This document shows positions 16,027 through 24,590 of a stretch of DNA of 50,919 nucleotides, piece after piece. The notes under the pieces are model-generated. The model had not been told where the DNA came from and did no database searches. It was given only the letters and a program-made list of their open reading frames with translations. The translations under genes and the position numbers were made by a program. Source of the DNA: JAHEJX01 sp041605955 (lineage in GTDB: Bacteria; Actinomycetota; Acidimicrobiia; Spongiisociales; UBA5794); the NCBI GenBank assembly GCA_041605955.1, contig JBFIXI010000026.1, positions 1-50,919 on the forward strand, given 5' to 3'. Numbering within the stretch: position 1 is the stretch's first letter; each line of letters opens with the position of its first letter.

Positions 16027-17438
16027 GTGGGGCGTACCTGGACGACTGGGTCCTCATCTTGGACGACGACCCGTGGGCGGTGGAGCTCACCAAGGTCATG
16101 CTGGAGAGTCACGACATTCCTGTTCACGCCGCCCATACCATCGACGCAGCCTTGGACTCCGTCCGCCGACTGGGTCCACCCTCCGTGCTGCTGCTAGACG
16201 TGATGATGCCCGAGGCCGACGGCTTCGAGGTCTGTCGGCGGTTGCGGGCCGAAGGGGCGCTCCGTCACACCAGGGTGGTCTTCGTCACCGCCCTCGACGA
16301 CGAGGCCAGCAAGCTCACGGCCCTCGAAGCCGGGGCCGATGACATGATCTCCAAGCCGTTCAGCGAGCCGATCCTCATCGCGCGAGTTCGCTCGCTGATC
16401 GAGCTTGCTCGCCTCCGCGACCGCGACCAGGCACGCCTCGAATACGATGCAGTGCTCGAAACGATTGGCGAAGGCGTGATCACGCTGGACGAACACGATC
16501 GGGTGATCACGGCCAACGGCCCGGCTCGGCGGCTACTCGGCCTACCCGACGACCCGCTCGATCGCACTCATCTGCCGGCCTTCGTTGCTCAACACTGGAC
16601 CGTGGATCGGGGCGCAATCGGGCGTTCGACGCAGGCGCGCATCCGCTGGCAAGACCGCGGGCCAAGCCTGGCGGTCGCCCTGGACTGGACGTCGCGGGAG
16701 CTCCCCGGCTCGGCAACCACCCACGCCACCTGGACGGTCGTGGTGCGGGACGCCACCGACGCCTGGGAGCGCGACCGGGCACTCGGCCGGCTCACCCGAA
16801 CGTTCGGCCATAAGCTGCGCACGCCGCTGACCGGTGTCACGACCGGCCTCGAAATCCTCGCTGACTCGACCGGCCTCGACGAGGACGGAGCCGCCATTCT
16901 CGAGTTGGCCCAGGAGGCCGCCGACCGGCTGCGAGATACGCTGATCCGCATCATGGAGTTCACAGCCGCGAGCACGGAAGCGCAGGGTCCACCACAGCGG
17001 GACCTCCTACTCCCGTGCGCCCTCGATGAGCAACTCGGCCTCGAAGAAGACGTAGAGGTCGAGGCGCGACTGACGCAACCGGTCATCGTGGACCTGAATC
17101 TCGTGCGGCGCGGCGTCACTGAGTTGGTGACCAACGCCCGCCACGCCGGAGCACGCCACATCCGTGTGACGGTCGCCGACGATCCCGGTGGGCTGGCCTT
17201 GTTCGCTGTGACCGACGACGGCCCCGGCCTGCCACCCGGGATAACCGAGCGGATCTTCGAGTCGTTCTATCAAACCGACCGCTCGGGCGAAGGCGCTGGC
17301 GCCGGTCTCGGGCTGGCGATTCTCGCCGCCGAAGTCGAGCGCGGCGGGGGCACTGTCGGGGCGCACGCTCCGCTCGACGGCAACACCACCGTGTGGTTTC
17401 GCATCCCGGCGGGAGTCGCCGCCGCTCGGCGGGCCTGA
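16023..17438 (+). CDS. REC-PAS-histidine kinase
   Basis: A 471-residue cytosolic protein with a receiver domain first: acidic pocket LDDDP, phospho-acceptor Asp59 in LLLDVMMPE, VTA and KPF switch residues. A PAS domain follows at about 140-250 (YDAVLETIGEGVITLDEHDRVI), then a HisKA-like dimerisation helix and a HATPase domain (VTELVTNARHAG, DDGPGLPP, GAGLGLAIL). The H-box reads GHKLRTPL: the phospho-His is present, but the acidic residue that normally follows it is Lys, which may impair autophosphorylation. With REC at the N-terminus the kinase may be an output controlled by another kinase. GTG start at 16023, coupled to the preceding micro-ORF. Confidence 0.85.
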   Translation: MSGAYLDDWVLILDDDPWAVELTKVMLESHDIPVHAAHTIDAALDSVRRLGPPSVLLLDVMMPEADGFEVCRRLRAEGALRHTRVVFVTALDDEASKLTALEAGADDMISKPFSEPILIARVRSLIELARLRDRDQARLEYDAVLETIGEGVITLDEHDRVITANGPARRLLGLPDDPLDRTHLPAFVAQHWTVDRGAIGRSTQARIRWQDRGPSLAVALDWTSRELPGSATTHATWTVVVRDATDAWERDRALGRLTRTFGHKLRTPLTGVTTGLEILADSTGLDEDGAAILELAQEAADRLRDTLIRIMEFTAASTEAQGPPQRDLLLPCALDEQLGLEEDVEVEARLTQPVIVDLNLVRRGVTELVTNARHAGARHIRVTVADDPGGLALFAVTDDGPGLPPGITERIFESFYQTDRSGEGAGAGLGLAILAAEVERGGGTVGAHAPLDGNTTVWFRIPAGVAAARRA

Positions 17439-17580
17439 ACCCACCGATCGTTGCGCCGGGGCGCCTCTTCCCAATCTCTACCCCTCGCTCGAAGCAAGGC
17501 AAACGACCAGGTCAGGCTTGCGGCCGGCTTCTGTCAGCAGTATGCCGCCGGCGTGGCGCCAAGCGCGGCCCGCCGACGCG

Positions 17581-18138
17581 TTACCGCCCGGCCACCGATC
17601 GCTGCGTGACCGCGGCCATGGCAGCCGCCAATGTCGTCACATCTCGCTTCCCGCTTGCCTCGCGGGCGGCGGCGCCATAAGGATCATCTGTTGTCGGATC
17701 ACTCGTGAATCGCTCCGAGATCGTGGCGGGCGCGGGGCTACGCCCCCTGGCGATCCAAGACGCCGTCCTGCCGATGAGCTCGTCGATGTCGATCGGCTTC
17801 TCGATGAAGTCGTCGGCTCCTGCCGCCAGCCCGGCGGTCCGGTGATCTGACGCACCGAGGGCGGTGACCAGCACGATCGGAATGCGGTCCAGCATGGGCT
17901 TGCGGCGCAAGCCGGCGGACAGCTCCAATCCCGATTCACCGGGCATCATCACGTCGAGCAACATCAAGTCGGGGAGCCAGTTCGTCAGGATCTGGCGGGC
18001 GGCCACAGCGCCTCCTGCGAGGCGCAGCTCGTAGTTCTCGTTGAACAGAGCGGCGGCGATCACCGTCAGGTTGGCAGGCTCGTCGTCGACTGCGAGCACC
18101 CGGGGGCGGGGCCGCAGGTTGTTTCGTTTGCTTTCCAT
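17581..18138 (-). CDS. Single-domain response regulator (REC)
   Basis: A 185-residue protein. Residues 11-130 form a receiver with the acidic pair VDDE, phospho-acceptor Asp62 in LMLLDVMMPG, Thr92 in VLVTALG and Lys114 in FIEKPID. The last 55 residues are low-complexity and carry no DNA-binding domain, so it acts through protein contacts, perhaps with the partner-switch proteins encoded divergently. The ATG at 18138 is preceded by GAAGAAG and lies 30 bases after the AT-rich element at 18169-18191, as in the locus at 15845. Confidence 0.87.
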   Translation of the reverse strand: MESKRNNLRPRPRVLAVDDEPANLTVIAAALFNENYELRLAGGAVAARQILTNWLPDLMLLDVMMPGESGLELSAGLRRKPMLDRIPIVLVTALGASDHRTAGLAAGADDFIEKPIDIDELIGRTASWIARGRSPAPATISERFTSDPTTDDPYGAAAREASGKRDVTTLAAAMAAVTQRSVAGR

Positions 18139-18146
18139 TTCGTCTT

Positions 18147-18191
18147 CTTCGGCAGATGAGGGCCGTCACTATAATATAAAACTATATAAAG
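18147..18191 (-). promoter_or_regulatory. AT-rich promoter/operator element, copy 2
   Basis: Read on the minus strand from 18191: CTTTATATAG, then TTTTATATTATAG (ending 18169), then 13 bases, then CTGCCGAAG (18155-18147), then 8 bases to the ATG at 18138. It matches copy 1 at 15794-15836 in the AGTTTTATATTA core, the CTGCCGAAG box and the exact 30-base spacing. It lies between the divergent REC and STAS genes, and its plus strand holds TATAAT at 18170-18175, so it could drive both. Confidence 0.72.
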
Positions 18192-18240
18192 ATTTTCCCC
18201 ATGTCGACCGATGAGATATCAGGAACAAAGGAGTTCACAC

Positions 18241-18588
18241 ATGGAGATCAATCTCGATCGGGAGCCACATATCACTCGGGTCGGCATCGAAGGCCGTTTC
18301 GACGCCCACACGGTTCCCCAGTACATCACCGAGGTCGTCGAGCAGATCGACGGCGACCGACCCAACGTGATTCTCGACTTGTCCGGCGTCGAGTTCATGG
18401 ACTCGAGCGCGCTGGCGGCTCTGGTCAAGACCTTGAAGAGGTCCATGGAACATGGGGGAGACGTCATTCTGGTCGGAATCGCCGATGCCGCCCGGATCAT
18501 TCTCGAACTGACCCGACTCGACCGCGTGTTCACCCGCGCCGAGTCGACCGAAGCCGCCCGTACCCGAGTGCTCGCCCGTTCCGCATGA
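18241..18588 (+). CDS. STAS-domain anti-sigma-factor antagonist (RsbV/SpoIIAA-like)
   Basis: A 115-residue single STAS domain with VGIEGRFDAHTVPQY, VILDLSGVEFMDSSALAALV and a final ALPHA/beta segment. The phosphorylation site Ser56 in FMDSSAL is intact. When unphosphorylated, such proteins bind and titrate a HATPase kinase partner. AAAGGAG lies seven bases before the ATG at 18241, which rules out the longer frame from 18211. The gene opens a coupled series STAS-PP2C-HATPase (ATGA overlap with the next gene). No sigma factor gene is in the window. Confidence 0.9.
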   Translation: MEINLDREPHITRVGIEGRFDAHTVPQYITEVVEQIDGDRPNVILDLSGVEFMDSSALAALVKTLKRSMEHGGDVILVGIADAARIILELTRLDRVFTRAESTEAARTRVLARSA

Positions 18589-19763
18589 CGACTGCGAACT
18601 CTGCCGAAGCCCGCATGCTCGCCGTGTGCGACCTGATCACCCAAGCCGGCGCCCACCTGGACGCAGCCGGTGTCGCGAGGACTGCCGCAGTCCATCTGGC
18701 AAGGCTGACACGCTCCGACATGGGCGTTGTCGCCGCCGAGATCGATGGTGAGCTCGTCGTCGGCTCATACCCGAGGCCCGTCGACGACCAGCTGGCCAAA
18801 CGGCTGATCGAAGCTAGCCGTGCCAGCAGGCTGGATAGGCCCGTGTGGGATGTCTCGGCTAATACATGTTCGGCAGCTGTCGGGTCCCCGGCCTTCGGGC
18901 TGGTCCGCGCCAGCGGTCCGATCGACGGAACCTTCAGCGCTCTCGACGAGTGGCTCGTGGGTGTCGTGGCGGCGCAGTTCGAGACGCAGCTGCAGCTGGT
19001 GGCCATGCACCAGGAGCGCATGCAGGCCGCCGAGCTCTTCAACGACGCAATGCTCGCCGGCGAGCTGCAGCAGGCGCTCCTTCCCATGAACGGGATCGAC
19101 ACTCCCGGCCTCGACCTCGCCGCCCGGCTCCGCCCGGCGCGGCACGTCGGCGGCGACATGTTCGACGTCTTCCCGGCGGGAGAGACTGCGATCGCAGTCA
19201 TCGCCGATGTCGCCGGCAAGGGTTCGCCCGCTTCACTGCTGACGGCCACCGTGCATGCCGCTGGCCAGCGAGCAGCCGTCGCCGAGGGCGCCAACCCCGG
19301 CGCCATCGTCGCCGCAGTCGACGACGAGCTCCGGCCACTGCTGGAGCGAACCGATCGAATCGTCACGTTGGCAGTGGCCGCGATCGATTCGGCACAAAGA
19401 ACCATCAGGGTGGCGAGCGCAGGCCATTCTCCGATCGCGCTGCGCACCGGTGGCGCGGCTCGACTCGTCGAACCCGGTTCGCCACCACTCGGCGTCGGCC
19501 ACTTCCAGCGTGTTGAGAGCGTGCTCCGTGTCTCGCCCGGGGACGTCTTCGTTATGGCCAGCGACGGAATGCTCGACCAGTCCGGCCCCAGCGGGGAACG
19601 GTACGGCCTGCTTCGGTTCCTCAGCACGATGCGGCACGCCGACACCTCGTCGGCCCAGCTTGTTGTGGACGCCGCCTTCTCCGATCTCGACGCTTACGCC
19701 GGCGGCCGCGGCCAGGACGACGACCAAGCCGTCGTCGTAGTCCGCATCGAGGGACGGAGATGA
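18585..19763 (+). CDS. SpoIIE/RsbU-type PP2C serine phosphatase with N-terminal sensory domain
   Basis: A 392-residue protein. The first 150 residues look like a GAF-type sensor domain followed by a short helix (FNDAMLAGELQQALLP, the usual linker ahead of SpoIIE domains). The PP2C domain runs from about 170, with metal-binding Asp191 in GGDMFDVF, DVAGKG, ASDGMLDQ (Asp327) and a final QDDDQAVVVV. It would dephosphorylate the STAS protein encoded just upstream. Both ends overlap their neighbours by ATGA. The frame open back to 18201 is the STAS gene in another frame. Confidence 0.92.
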   Translation: MTTANSAEARMLAVCDLITQAGAHLDAAGVARTAAVHLARLTRSDMGVVAAEIDGELVVGSYPRPVDDQLAKRLIEASRASRLDRPVWDVSANTCSAAVGSPAFGLVRASGPIDGTFSALDEWLVGVVAAQFETQLQLVAMHQERMQAAELFNDAMLAGELQQALLPMNGIDTPGLDLAARLRPARHVGGDMFDVFPAGETAIAVIADVAGKGSPASLLTATVHAAGQRAAVAEGANPGAIVAAVDDELRPLLERTDRIVTLAVAAIDSAQRTIRVASAGHSPIALRTGGAARLVEPGSPPLGVGHFQRVESVLRVSPGDVFVMASDGMLDQSGPSGERYGLLRFLSTMRHADTSSAQLVVDAAFSDLDAYAGGRGQDDDQAVVVVRIEGRR

Positions 19764-20179
19764 TGTCTCAGTTCCGAATCTCGGGCCACCCGGACGAGCT
19801 CGCCGCAGTCGACATCGCCCTGGCGGATCTCATCGAGCCGAGCGCCGACTGGTTGACGGCGGACGAGCGCATGGCGGCCCGTCTCGGCCTTCACGAGCTC
19901 CTAGTCAACGTGACCCGCCATGCGTACCCTGGCTGCGAAGGCGAGATCGACATCGTGGTTGCCGTTACCCTCGATTCCCTCGCCATCAACGTGCTCGATC
20001 GCGGAGTGGCGTGGGCGGCTTCGCTGCAGCGTGAGTTCCCCGATCAGCCGGCGACCTCCGGATACGGCATCCCCATAATCCTCGCCGCGTACGACGACGT
20101 CCGGTACTGCCGCTCAGTCAATCACAATCATTGGGCGTTGCGCATCTATCGCCGCCGACGGGCGCGCTTTCGAAAATGA
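19760..20179 (+). CDS. RsbW/SpoIIAB-like HATPase serine kinase
   Basis: A 139-residue single GHKL ATPase domain. N-box Glu46, Asn50 and His54 lie in HELLVNVTRHAYPG, the RsbW-type pattern; the G1 region is LDRGVAW in place of DxGxGF, and GYGIPIILAAYDDVRY is the G2 region. It is expected to phosphorylate the STAS Ser and to hold a further partner when free. Overlaps of four bases join it to the phosphatase before it and the flippase after it, so its stoichiometry is tied to the glycan-export gene. The sigma factor or other target is not encoded near by. Confidence 0.85.
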   Translation: MMSQFRISGHPDELAAVDIALADLIEPSADWLTADERMAARLGLHELLVNVTRHAYPGCEGEIDIVVAVTLDSLAINVLDRGVAWAASLQREFPDQPATSGYGIPIILAAYDDVRYCRSVNHNHWALRIYRRRRARFRK

Positions 20180-21411
20180 CCGCGATTGCTCGCTCGAAGC
20201 GCACGAAGGCATGGGGAGCTGCCGCGCTCCTCGCCGGATCCGCGCTGGTGCATGCCGGCAACTACGGCTTCAACCTCGTGGCGGTGCGAGCCCTCACCCC
20301 GGCACAGTATGCCGATGTCGCGCTCGCGGTCACCCTGCTCCTGATCGCCGGATTCGTCACGCTCGGCTTCCAGATGGCCACAGCTCGCACGGTTGCCGAG
20401 CAGCTAGTGGATGCGGGGACGGCGCAGTCGTTGGCGGGGTGGCTCGGCGAGCGCGCAGTTCGCACGGGTTGCTTGATCGGGGCGGCCACCCTGGCACTCT
20501 CACCCGTCCTGCGAACCACTTTCCAGACCGAATCCGTCTGGCCGTTCGCCGCGATCGGCGTGGCCATGCCGTGGGCATTGCTCTCCGGGGTGCGACGCGG
20601 ATTCGTTCAGGGGATGCAGAGGTTCGGCAAACTCGCCCTGTCGTTTCAGGCCGAGATGATCGCCCGGGTTGCGGTCGGCGCCGGCCTCATGGCAGCGGGT
20701 TTCGGCGTGATCGGCGGCGTGTTGGGGCTGACGGTCTCGCTGGTGGCGGCCGCCACCGTGTTGCCCATCTCCTCGGAGAAGCGCACCGCGCCGGGGGCGG
20801 GGCTTCGCCGAGCCGCCATTCGTTCCATCGGCCCCGCAATGGCCCTTCTCCTCGGCGAGGCCCTCATCACGCACGGTGATCTGCTCATCGTCAAGCAGGC
20901 GTTCGATCCGGCGACGGCGGGCGAGTTCGCCGCCATTGCGCTGCTCGGCCGAGCCATCTTCTTCGTGACGTGGCCCGTTTCCATGCTGATCTTCCCCATG
21001 GCGACGCGTCGAGTGACTGCCGGAGAGCCGACCCGGCCGCTGCTGTTGGTCGCCGTGGCCGGCGTCGCCATGGTCGGTGGTCTGGCGACGCTGGCTGCAG
21101 CTGCCGCTCCGGACAGAGTTGTTGCGGCGGTTCTCGGCGCTAAATACGCAGGAGTGGCGCACTGGCTCATCCCGTACGCCGCAGCCACCACTCTCTTTTC
21201 CGTTGCCGCCACCGCACTTTCCTTCGGGGTCGCGATCGGCCGCGACGGCGCCGGATACGGAGCGGCCGCTGCGGGGGCTGCCGTGGCAGTCGCGCTCGCC
21301 ACTTTCCACCCCACGATCGATGCGTTGCTCACCGCCGAGCTGATCTTGATGGGCGGCTACGCCGCCGGGACGTTGACTTGGGTCTGGCGCATCACGGGAC
21401 GGAGCCAATGA
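20176..21411 (+). CDS. Flippase-like multidrug/oligosaccharidyl-lipid/polysaccharide (MOP) protein
   Basis: A 411-residue protein with about 12-14 hydrophobic segments and short basic loops. The N-terminal NYGFNLVAVRALTPAQYADV is the usual first-helix signature of Wzx/MVF-type flippases, and GEFAAIALLGRAIFFVTWPVSMLIFP matches the seventh-helix region. It would move a lipid-linked glycan across the cytoplasmic membrane. The ATG at 20176 overlaps the kinase stop (ATGA), and its own stop overlaps the next start. It marks the switch from regulatory genes to surface-glycan genes. Confidence 0.85.
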   Translation: MTAIARSKRTKAWGAAALLAGSALVHAGNYGFNLVAVRALTPAQYADVALAVTLLLIAGFVTLGFQMATARTVAEQLVDAGTAQSLAGWLGERAVRTGCLIGAATLALSPVLRTTFQTESVWPFAAIGVAMPWALLSGVRRGFVQGMQRFGKLALSFQAEMIARVAVGAGLMAAGFGVIGGVLGLTVSLVAAATVLPISSEKRTAPGAGLRRAAIRSIGPAMALLLGEALITHGDLLIVKQAFDPATAGEFAAIALLGRAIFFVTWPVSMLIFPMATRRVTAGEPTRPLLLVAVAGVAMVGGLATLAAAAAPDRVVAAVLGAKYAGVAHWLIPYAAATTLFSVAATALSFGVAIGRDGAGYGAAAAGAAVAVALATFHPTIDALLTAELILMGGYAAGTLTWVWRITGRSQ

Positions 21412-24400
21412 ATCGGTTTCGGACCACGATGGCGCGGTTCCGTCTCGACCCCTTGCTGGCGGCGGCGCTCGCCGTCGCCGGCTTGTTCCACGGCGGCCTG
21501 CTGGCGTCGGGCAGCTTTCGGCGCACCTACGACGCCTACGTACATATCTTCTTTGCCGACCACTACGCCCGCGGCTGGTTCCAAACGTGGGAGCCGCGCT
21601 GGTACACGGGATTCACCGTCACCAGCTATCCGCCGGGAACCCACCAGCTCGTCGCTCTTCTCTCGCGGCCCATCGGCCTGGAAGCCGCATACGTCGCCGT
21701 CCAGCTGGCCGGCGTGCTCATCGTCGTCATCGGGATCTATCGGCTTACCCGCCTGATTGCTTCGCCTCGTGCCGCGGGCATCGCGGCCCTGCTGGCCGCC
21801 GTGGCGACGGGCATCGGCGAGGCGGTGCACGTCTTCGGCCAGCTTCCGACCGTCTGCTCCCTCGGGCTTCTCCTCAACAGCCTGCCAAGCGTGCGGCGCT
21901 GGGTGGTCGACGGTGATCGAGTCCAGCTGACCGCGGCGGTCGCCCTCCTTGCCGGGACCACCGCCCTCCACCATGTCACCACCCTGTTCGGAGCCGTCTT
22001 CTTCATCGGGCCGGTGGTCGTCCACGGGCTCATCGAACGGTTCCGTACTCCGCTCCCTGGAGAGAACCCGGCCCGGTCGCCTCGGATCACGTGGGCGACG
22101 TTGGGTCCGCTCGCAGCCCGCCGACTGCGCCGCGTAGTCCGTCCGCTGGCGCGCACTGCGGTCCTGGGCATGCTCGCCGCCGGAGTGCTCGTGGTCGTAG
22201 TCTTCCCATACTGGGTGTGGACCAGCCGCGATCCCATCGTCCAGATCCCGATACCACACGCCAGTCGCGACAGCTTCCTCGCCAACCCCAACGCCGGGCT
22301 CGTGTTCTGGCTGATCCCGTGGGGTCCCATGTTGCTGGCGCTGCCCTATGCCATTGGGCGCGGCCTACGCAGCGCCGCCTGGCCGGTGGTGGCTTCCATT
22401 GGTCTCCTCGCCCTGCTCGGCACGGGGGGTACGACGCCCATTCCGCGCATGCTGCTCGGTGGGGCCTTCGAGATCCTCACGCTCGACCGGTTCACTTTCT
22501 GGGCCACCGTGCTGATGCTGCCTTTCGCCGGAATGATGGGCGAAGAACTGATCGACGGCCGTCTCGCCGCCCGCATCGGCGACGCGCTGGGAAAGGCGGC
22601 GCTGCCGCTCACCCGGGCACTTGCCGTTCTCGTCGTCTTGGTGAGCGCGGTATTCACCGTCAATCTCACCCACCTCCGGCCGATGCAGCCCGCCGCCATA
22701 GATCCGGGCCCCATCGTCGACTTCCTCGAGCGGGATCAACATTCGCAATGGCGGTACCTCACCCTCGGCTTCGGCGACCAGATGGCGTGGCTGGCAGCCC
22801 AGACGACCGCCCACACGGTCGACGGCAACTACCACTCGGCGCGGCGCCTCCCCGAGCTGATTTCCTACCCGGTCGAACGAGTCGAGGGAGCGAAGTTCCG
22901 CGGGATCCCCGGGCTGGGATCCCTGCAGCAATTCCTCGCCGTTCCCGAGCGCTACCACCTCAAGTTCATCTTCTCGAACGACCAGTTCTACGACCCGCTG
23001 CTCTACTTCAGCGGCTGGCGCACACTCGGCCGCCTCGACAACGGCATCGTCGTCTGGGAGCGGGAAGACGTCGCGCCGATGCCCGCCGTCGTCGACTCGC
23101 CCGAGCCCGGGCCGCTCTACCGAGCCATTTGGGGCAGCTTTCCGCCACTTGCCTTGGTCGGTGCCGGCGTCGGCGGCTACCTGGCCTCGCGGCCGTCGCG
23201 GCGCGCTCCACGACGTCGCCCGGCGGGGACGTGGATCGAGCAGCGGCTCGCGGCAGCGGCAGCCCGTGTGGGCGCGGAGCACGCGGAGGGGGCGTCGTGG
23301 AAGCAGCCGATTCGTGATTGGCTCGCCGGCCTCAGACCGTCCGACCGGATGATTCGAGTCACGGTAGCGGCGACGCTCGCCGGCTTGATGGCGGTTGGGA
23401 TAACTGCCGTCGTGCATCGCTCGGAACCGGAACCGGAAGACGTGGTCGTCGGGTTCTACGACGACCTGGATTTCCGTCGCTACGAAGAGGCCTGGGAGCG
23501 GCTCAATCCCCACACCAGGCCTTCCCTCGCCGACTACCTCCTGAACATGAGCGTTGCGGACGGGTTGCTGGCTTCGTACGCCTCCCTAGATGCAGCTGCC
23601 GTGTTGGGGGTCGAGTCCGACGCAGACCGAGCCACCGTCTCGGTCCAGCTGAGCTACGTCACCCCGCTGGCTGCGTACGACTCCGTCGAGGAGATCACGT
23701 TGGCTCGAATCGGCGGTAGGTGGTTCCTGGATCCGGAGCCACCCGACACCAGCGAACCGGCCGAGCGGTTGGTACGCCGCACCCAGGTCGATTTCGAGAC
23801 CATGGGCAGGCTCGCCGTCACGTCCGAGACCACCGAGTACGACGACATCCTCGACCGGCCGGACTTGACGGTCGACAGCACCCGCGTCGTGCGAATCGAC
23901 GGCCGTCCCGTCTCCATTGGCCGGGTCACCAACGTTGATGCCGATCCGGCCGCAGTCACCGTCACGTCGCAGTTGTTCGACGCAGCTGGGGGAGTGGTCG
24001 CCCAGTACAACTCCGCAGCCGTGATCCAGCACTCCCTGCTACCCGGCGAGTCGACTCCCTTCCGCGTCGACTTCGAGGGCATCGCCGGCGTCGCCGATGT
24101 CGGGACCTTCCGCCCCGACGACTTCGTGCCGATCGGGCCGATCGACAGCCTCACCCGCTCCGCCACCTACGCCAAGGCCGTGGTCACCGCGCGAGGGCTG
24201 GACCGGCCGACCGTGCTACGCGACATCGTTGTTTCGACCACGGGCTCAGGCGTTCCTCAGATCCGCGGTTCTGTTCTCAACCTGGGAACGTCGGATGCGA
24301 CGGTCGTGGCCGCCCTAGTTGCGCTCTACGACCTGGCCGGCGAGCTCATCTGGATCGACCAAATCGTCTTGCCGGAGGCGGTCCGGCCCGGCTTGGAGAA

Positions 24401-24590
24401 GCCTTTCGTTGCCGACCTCACTGCCCGATCCCGCCTCGAGCCTGCCGGCGTCTCCACCACTACGCACGTAAACGGCCTGTGGTCGTCCACGACGAGTGAG
24501 GTGCCCGCCGGCTTCATCGCCCTGCCCGCCGCCACCGGCTACTCGGGGCTGACGATCCAAGCGGTGACATACGCCAGGAGCTCGAAATGA
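21408..24590 (+). CDS. Giant membrane protein: PTPS-related/GT-C-like membrane domain fused to NTF2-like and FxLYD-like domains
   Basis: A 1060-residue protein. Residues 1-430 carry about ten membrane segments and an early acidic site (FRRTYDAYVHIFFADHY), as in membrane glycosyltransferase-like proteins related to PTPS-domain membrane proteins. A soluble part at 430-570 (LTLGFGDQMAWLAAQTTAHTV) follows, then a membrane segment near 580. After a basic cytosolic loop and another helix near 655, an NTF2-like domain (PEDVVVGFYDDLDFRRYEEAWERL) and two beta domains (GRVTNVDADPAAVTVTSQLF and GSVLNLGTSDATVVAALVAL, FxLYD-like) end the chain. It is joined by ATGA overlaps on both sides. A glycosyl-lipid transferase or glycan-assembly scaffold is likely. 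Confidence 0.6.
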   Translation: MNRFRTTMARFRLDPLLAAALAVAGLFHGGLLASGSFRRTYDAYVHIFFADHYARGWFQTWEPRWYTGFTVTSYPPGTHQLVALLSRPIGLEAAYVAVQLAGVLIVVIGIYRLTRLIASPRAAGIAALLAAVATGIGEAVHVFGQLPTVCSLGLLLNSLPSVRRWVVDGDRVQLTAAVALLAGTTALHHVTTLFGAVFFIGPVVVHGLIERFRTPLPGENPARSPRITWATLGPLAARRLRRVVRPLARTAVLGMLAAGVLVVVVFPYWVWTSRDPIVQIPIPHASRDSFLANPNAGLVFWLIPWGPMLLALPYAIGRGLRSAAWPVVASIGLLALLGTGGTTPIPRMLLGGAFEILTLDRFTFWATVLMLPFAGMMGEELIDGRLAARIGDALGKAALPLTRALAVLVVLVSAVFTVNLTHLRPMQPAAIDPGPIVDFLERDQHSQWRYLTLGFGDQMAWLAAQTTAHTVDGNYHSARRLPELISYPVERVEGAKFRGIPGLGSLQQFLAVPERYHLKFIFSNDQFYDPLLYFSGWRTLGRLDNGIVVWEREDVAPMPAVVDSPEPGPLYRAIWGSFPPLALVGAGVGGYLASRPSRRAPRRRPAGTWIEQRLAAAAARVGAEHAEGASWKQPIRDWLAGLRPSDRMIRVTVAATLAGLMAVGITAVVHRSEPEPEDVVVGFYDDLDFRRYEEAWERLNPHTRPSLADYLLNMSVADGLLASYASLDAAAVLGVESDADRATVSVQLSYVTPLAAYDSVEEITLARIGGRWFLDPEPPDTSEPAERLVRRTQVDFETMGRLAVTSETTEYDDILDRPDLTVDSTRVVRIDGRPVSIGRVTNVDADPAAVTVTSQLFDAAGGVVAQYNSAAVIQHSLLPGESTPFRVDFEGIAGVADVGTFRPDDFVPIGPIDSLTRSATYAKAVVTARGLDRPTVLRDIVVSTTGSGVPQIRGSVLNLGTSDATVVAALVALYDLAGELIWIDQIVLPEAVRPGLEKPFVADLTARSRLEPAGVSTTTHVNGLWSSTTSEVPAGFIALPAATGYSGLTIQAVTYARSSK

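Noticed and set aside
17453..17464. GCGCC/GGCGC hairpin after the REC-PAS-kinase as a terminator
   Set aside because: The stem is only 5 bp with a 2-base loop and no tract follows; such short stems are common in this GC-rich DNA.
22365..23513. 382-residue minus-strand frame
   Set aside because: It is antisense to the giant membrane protein and has no recognisable motif.
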